A stretch of DNA of 15,951 nt from an uncultured Bacilli bacterium (GTDB lineage: Bacteria > Bacillota_I > Bacilli_A > RF39 > UBA660), in NCBI GenBank assembly GCA_948497845.1, contig CAOOMX010000029.1, forward strand, positions 1 to 15,951, read 5' to 3'. The notes under the pieces were generated by a model. That model was not told the DNA's origin. It ran no database searches and saw nothing but the letters and a program-made list of their open reading frames with translations. Within the stretch, counting starts at the first letter, position 1. Every line of letters begins with the position of its first letter. The position numbers were made by a program, and so were the translations under genes. Below, piece by piece: positions 15,034 through 15,951 of this stretch.

Positions 15034-15264
15034 ATGAATATAGAACGACTTAAAGAAATAAGAGAAGATAAGGACTTATTACAAATAGATTTAGCCAGAC
15101 TTTTAAAAGTAACTCAAGCTCAATACAGTAGATATGAAATGGGAGTAAACGAAATACCTATAGAAAAGCTAGTGATCTTAGCAAAATATTATAATACATC
15201 TATTGATTATTTATTAGGCTTAACAGACAAACGAGAACCATATCCAACATCCATTATGGTATAA
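15034..15264 (+). CDS. XRE-family helix-turn-helix regulator, copy 2 (76 aa)
   Basis: A single-domain Cro/C1-type regulator: RLKEIREDKDLLQIDLARLL, TQAQYSRYE as recognition helix, and LAKYYNTSIDYLLGLTD. Roughly 60% of residues match copy 1 at 5521 by eye, and the DNA of the first helix is also similar, so the two come from a gene duplication or repeated acquisition. ATG 15034 is preferred: GGTGA (15024-15028) precedes it by five bases, and the upstream in-frame TTG at 15022 has no ribosome site. It is divergent from gltX and ends before a hairpin. Targets unknown; its dyad differs from that of copy 1, so the two may bind different sites. Confidence 0.88.
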   Translation: MNIERLKEIREDKDLLQIDLARLLKVTQAQYSRYEMGVNEIPIEKLVILAKYYNTSIDYLLGLTDKREPYPTSIMV

Positions 15265-15271
15265 CAATTAA

Positions 15272-15290
15272 AGCGGGCATCTAACCCGCT
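15272..15290. terminator. G+C-rich hairpin after XRE copy 2
   Basis: AGCGGG (15272-15277) pairs with CCCGCT (15285-15290) across seven bases. The following ATTATTCTAA is a poor T-tract, so terminator strength is doubtful. It lies between convergent reading frames. Confidence 0.5.
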
Positions 15291-15300
15291 ATTATTCTAA

Positions 15301-15447
15301 TCAATTCTCTCTTACTTTTACTAATGCCCAACTAGGAAATCCAGCACCATTACACTTATAACTAATTAATTTGCTAATAAATATCGCATCACTTCCATAT
15401 GCATTATAAAAGCACTCATTTTTATACAAAACTACTTTCTTACTCAC
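15301..15447 (-). CDS. Doubtful small ORF (48 aa, or 63 aa from GTG 15492)
   Basis: Not recognised. The frame is open from 15492 but no ATG is available. GTG 15447-15445 has GGGGG six bases before it and begins a peptide VSKKVVLYKNECFYNAYGSD… ending GFPSWALVKVREN. The composition looks protein-like (Trp, Cys and Tyr spread out), and the frame continues upstream past GTG 15492 (RIARDVVLDLAKQGIARG) to an in-frame TAG inside the hairpin at 15497-15520. It may therefore be the tail of a longer gene cut before the IS. It ends at the hairpin shared with XRE copy 2. Confidence 0.4.
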   Translation of the reverse strand: MSKKVVLYKNECFYNAYGSDAIFISKLISYKCNGAGFPSWALVKVREN

Positions 15448-15496
15448 ATTAATCCCCCGTGCTATACCTTGCTTTGCAAGATCCAGCACCACATCC

Positions 15497-15520
15497 CTAG
15501 CAATTCGAAAGAATTGCTAG
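15497..15520. repeat. Perfect hairpin CTAGCAATTC-gaaa-GAATTGCTAG
   Basis: Ten-base perfect arms around GAAA, a GNRA-type tetraloop on the plus strand. No T-tract on either side. It lies between the doubtful small ORF and the IS end. It could be an RNA element, a scar of an earlier insertion, or an IS target. Confidence 0.6.
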
Positions 15521-15584
15521 ATTAGTGTGTTCTATTTACACTTCTATTCTATACTTATCACAGGACAGTTTTTTCCTTCCTTAA

Positions 15585-15613
15585 TTGAATTATGTGCCAA
15601 TTCTTGTTATATT
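15585..15613 (+). promoter_or_regulatory. Promoter of the transposase gene
   Basis: TTGAAT (15585-15590), 17-base spacer, TATATT (15608-15613). RNA would start near 15620, downstream of the left arm of the inverted repeat at 15592. Confidence 0.65.
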
Positions 15614-15648
15614 TAATTTGTAGAAAAAATAAAAAGGAGTTGGCACAT
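15592..15648 (+). promoter_or_regulatory. Inverted repeat covering the transposase start codon
   Basis: ATGTGCCAA (15592-15600) pairs perfectly with TTGGCACAT (15640-15648). The right arm includes the first two bases of the ATG, and the loop holds the AAGGAG ribosome site. Only transcripts starting upstream of 15592 contain both arms. Confidence 0.6.
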
Positions 15649-15951
15649 GTCTAAATTATATAATGAATATTCTAATGTTGTAAATGATTTTCGTATCTTT
15701 TTTTCTAAATTTTCTAATTCTAAAACTTTACTTCGTTTTGTCCCTAATCTTTTCTGCTCTTTTATTTTTGCTGAATCTATTACTCTTTCTAAAGTAGCCC
15801 TTACTTCTTTTAAATCTTATGACCATCCTGTCTTACTTGATTCTGTTTATAAAAGAATTTCTCGCACTCTTCATAATTCTCGTTTCTCTTTTCACTCTAT
15901 CTTTGATTCTATTGTTATAGATACTCTTTCTAGATATAAATTATCTCATTC
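15647..15951 (+). CDS. Transposase, N-terminal part (IS4-like?), runs off the right edge
   Basis: An open frame of 101 codons from ATG 15647, behind a strong AAGGAG (15634-15639), continues past the window end. The visible peptide (MSKLYNEYSNVVNDFRIFF…, then SFIFAESITLSKVALTSFK, then DSVYKRISRTLHNSRFSFHSIFD) has the helical, aromatic-rich look of the N-terminal part of IS4-type DDE transposases. The DDE catalytic residues would lie off the edge, so the family call is tentative. Its codons are T-rich (TCT, CTT, GTT, TTT), unlike the A-rich codons of the neighbouring genes, which fits a transferred element. Expression seems to come from its own promoter at 15585-15613. Confidence 0.7.
   Translation, partial: MSKLYNEYSNVVNDFRIFFSKFSNSKTLLRFVPNLFCSFIFAESITLSKVALTSFKSYDHPVLLDSVYKRISRTLHNSRFSFHSIFDSIVIDTLSRYKLSH

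Larger units (their letters stand above)
15560..15951 (+). mobile_element. Left part of an insertion sequence
   Basis: The transposase gene with its own promoter and protective inverted repeat defines an IS entering from the right. The left boundary is not resolved: it lies between the hairpin at 15520 and the promoter at 15585, and I use CAGGACAG near 15560 only as a rough marker. The other end, terminal repeats and target duplication are outside the window. Confidence 0.55.

Overview
The window looks like chromosome from a low-GC, standard-code Firmicute. A small-genome gut member of the Bacilli (RF39-like or Mycoplasmatota-adjacent) would fit. The basis is the strong A+T bias, AGGTGA- and GGAG-type ribosome sites, sigma-A promoters with TGGTATAAT-type extended -10 boxes, TGA read as stop (end of cysS), and a Bacilli-like gene set. 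The taxonomic call is inference.

Layout, left to right. (1) 1-1745: the first 581 codons of uvrB on the minus strand, running off the left edge. (2) 1746-3190: an accessory patch with an intact dinD, two broken reading frames between dinD and uvrB, and a direct repeat that occurs once on each side of dinD. (3) 3191-7397: a surface-protein patch. It holds a 703-residue predicted zinc metallopeptidase (minus), a divergent small XRE-type regulator (plus), and a two-gene minus-strand unit in which a DUF1292-like gene overlaps a membrane-tethered transglutaminase-like gene. (4) 7532-9017: a Nudix hydrolase (plus) convergent with a metallophosphoesterase (minus), sharing one bidirectional terminator. 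(5) 9074-14906: a minus-strand cluster transcribed in the order gltX, a small membrane protein gene, cysS, a D,D-carboxypeptidase gene and a UbiB/ABC1 kinase-like gene; the first four are tightly spaced or overlapping. (6) 15034-15951: a second XRE-type regulator clearly paralogous to the first, a doubtful small minus-strand ORF, a perfect hairpin, and the 5' end of an insertion sequence whose transposase runs off the right edge.

Working together: uvrB and dinD are both DNA-damage functions. gltX, cysS and the carboxypeptidase form a housekeeping unit for tRNA charging and cell-wall trimming. The metallopeptidase and the transglutaminase-like protein are both predicted to act outside the membrane and flank the first XRE regulator, so they may be a regulated surface module; no substrate can be read from the sequence. 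The IS end carries an arrangement that would let its own promoter express transposase while folding away the start codon in transcripts that read in from outside.

No rRNA, tRNA or CRISPR array was seen. Nothing here is strong evidence for a new defence or mobile system. The best leads are the dinD-flanking repeat, the metallopeptidase with its extra N-terminal domain, and the IS read-through hairpin.
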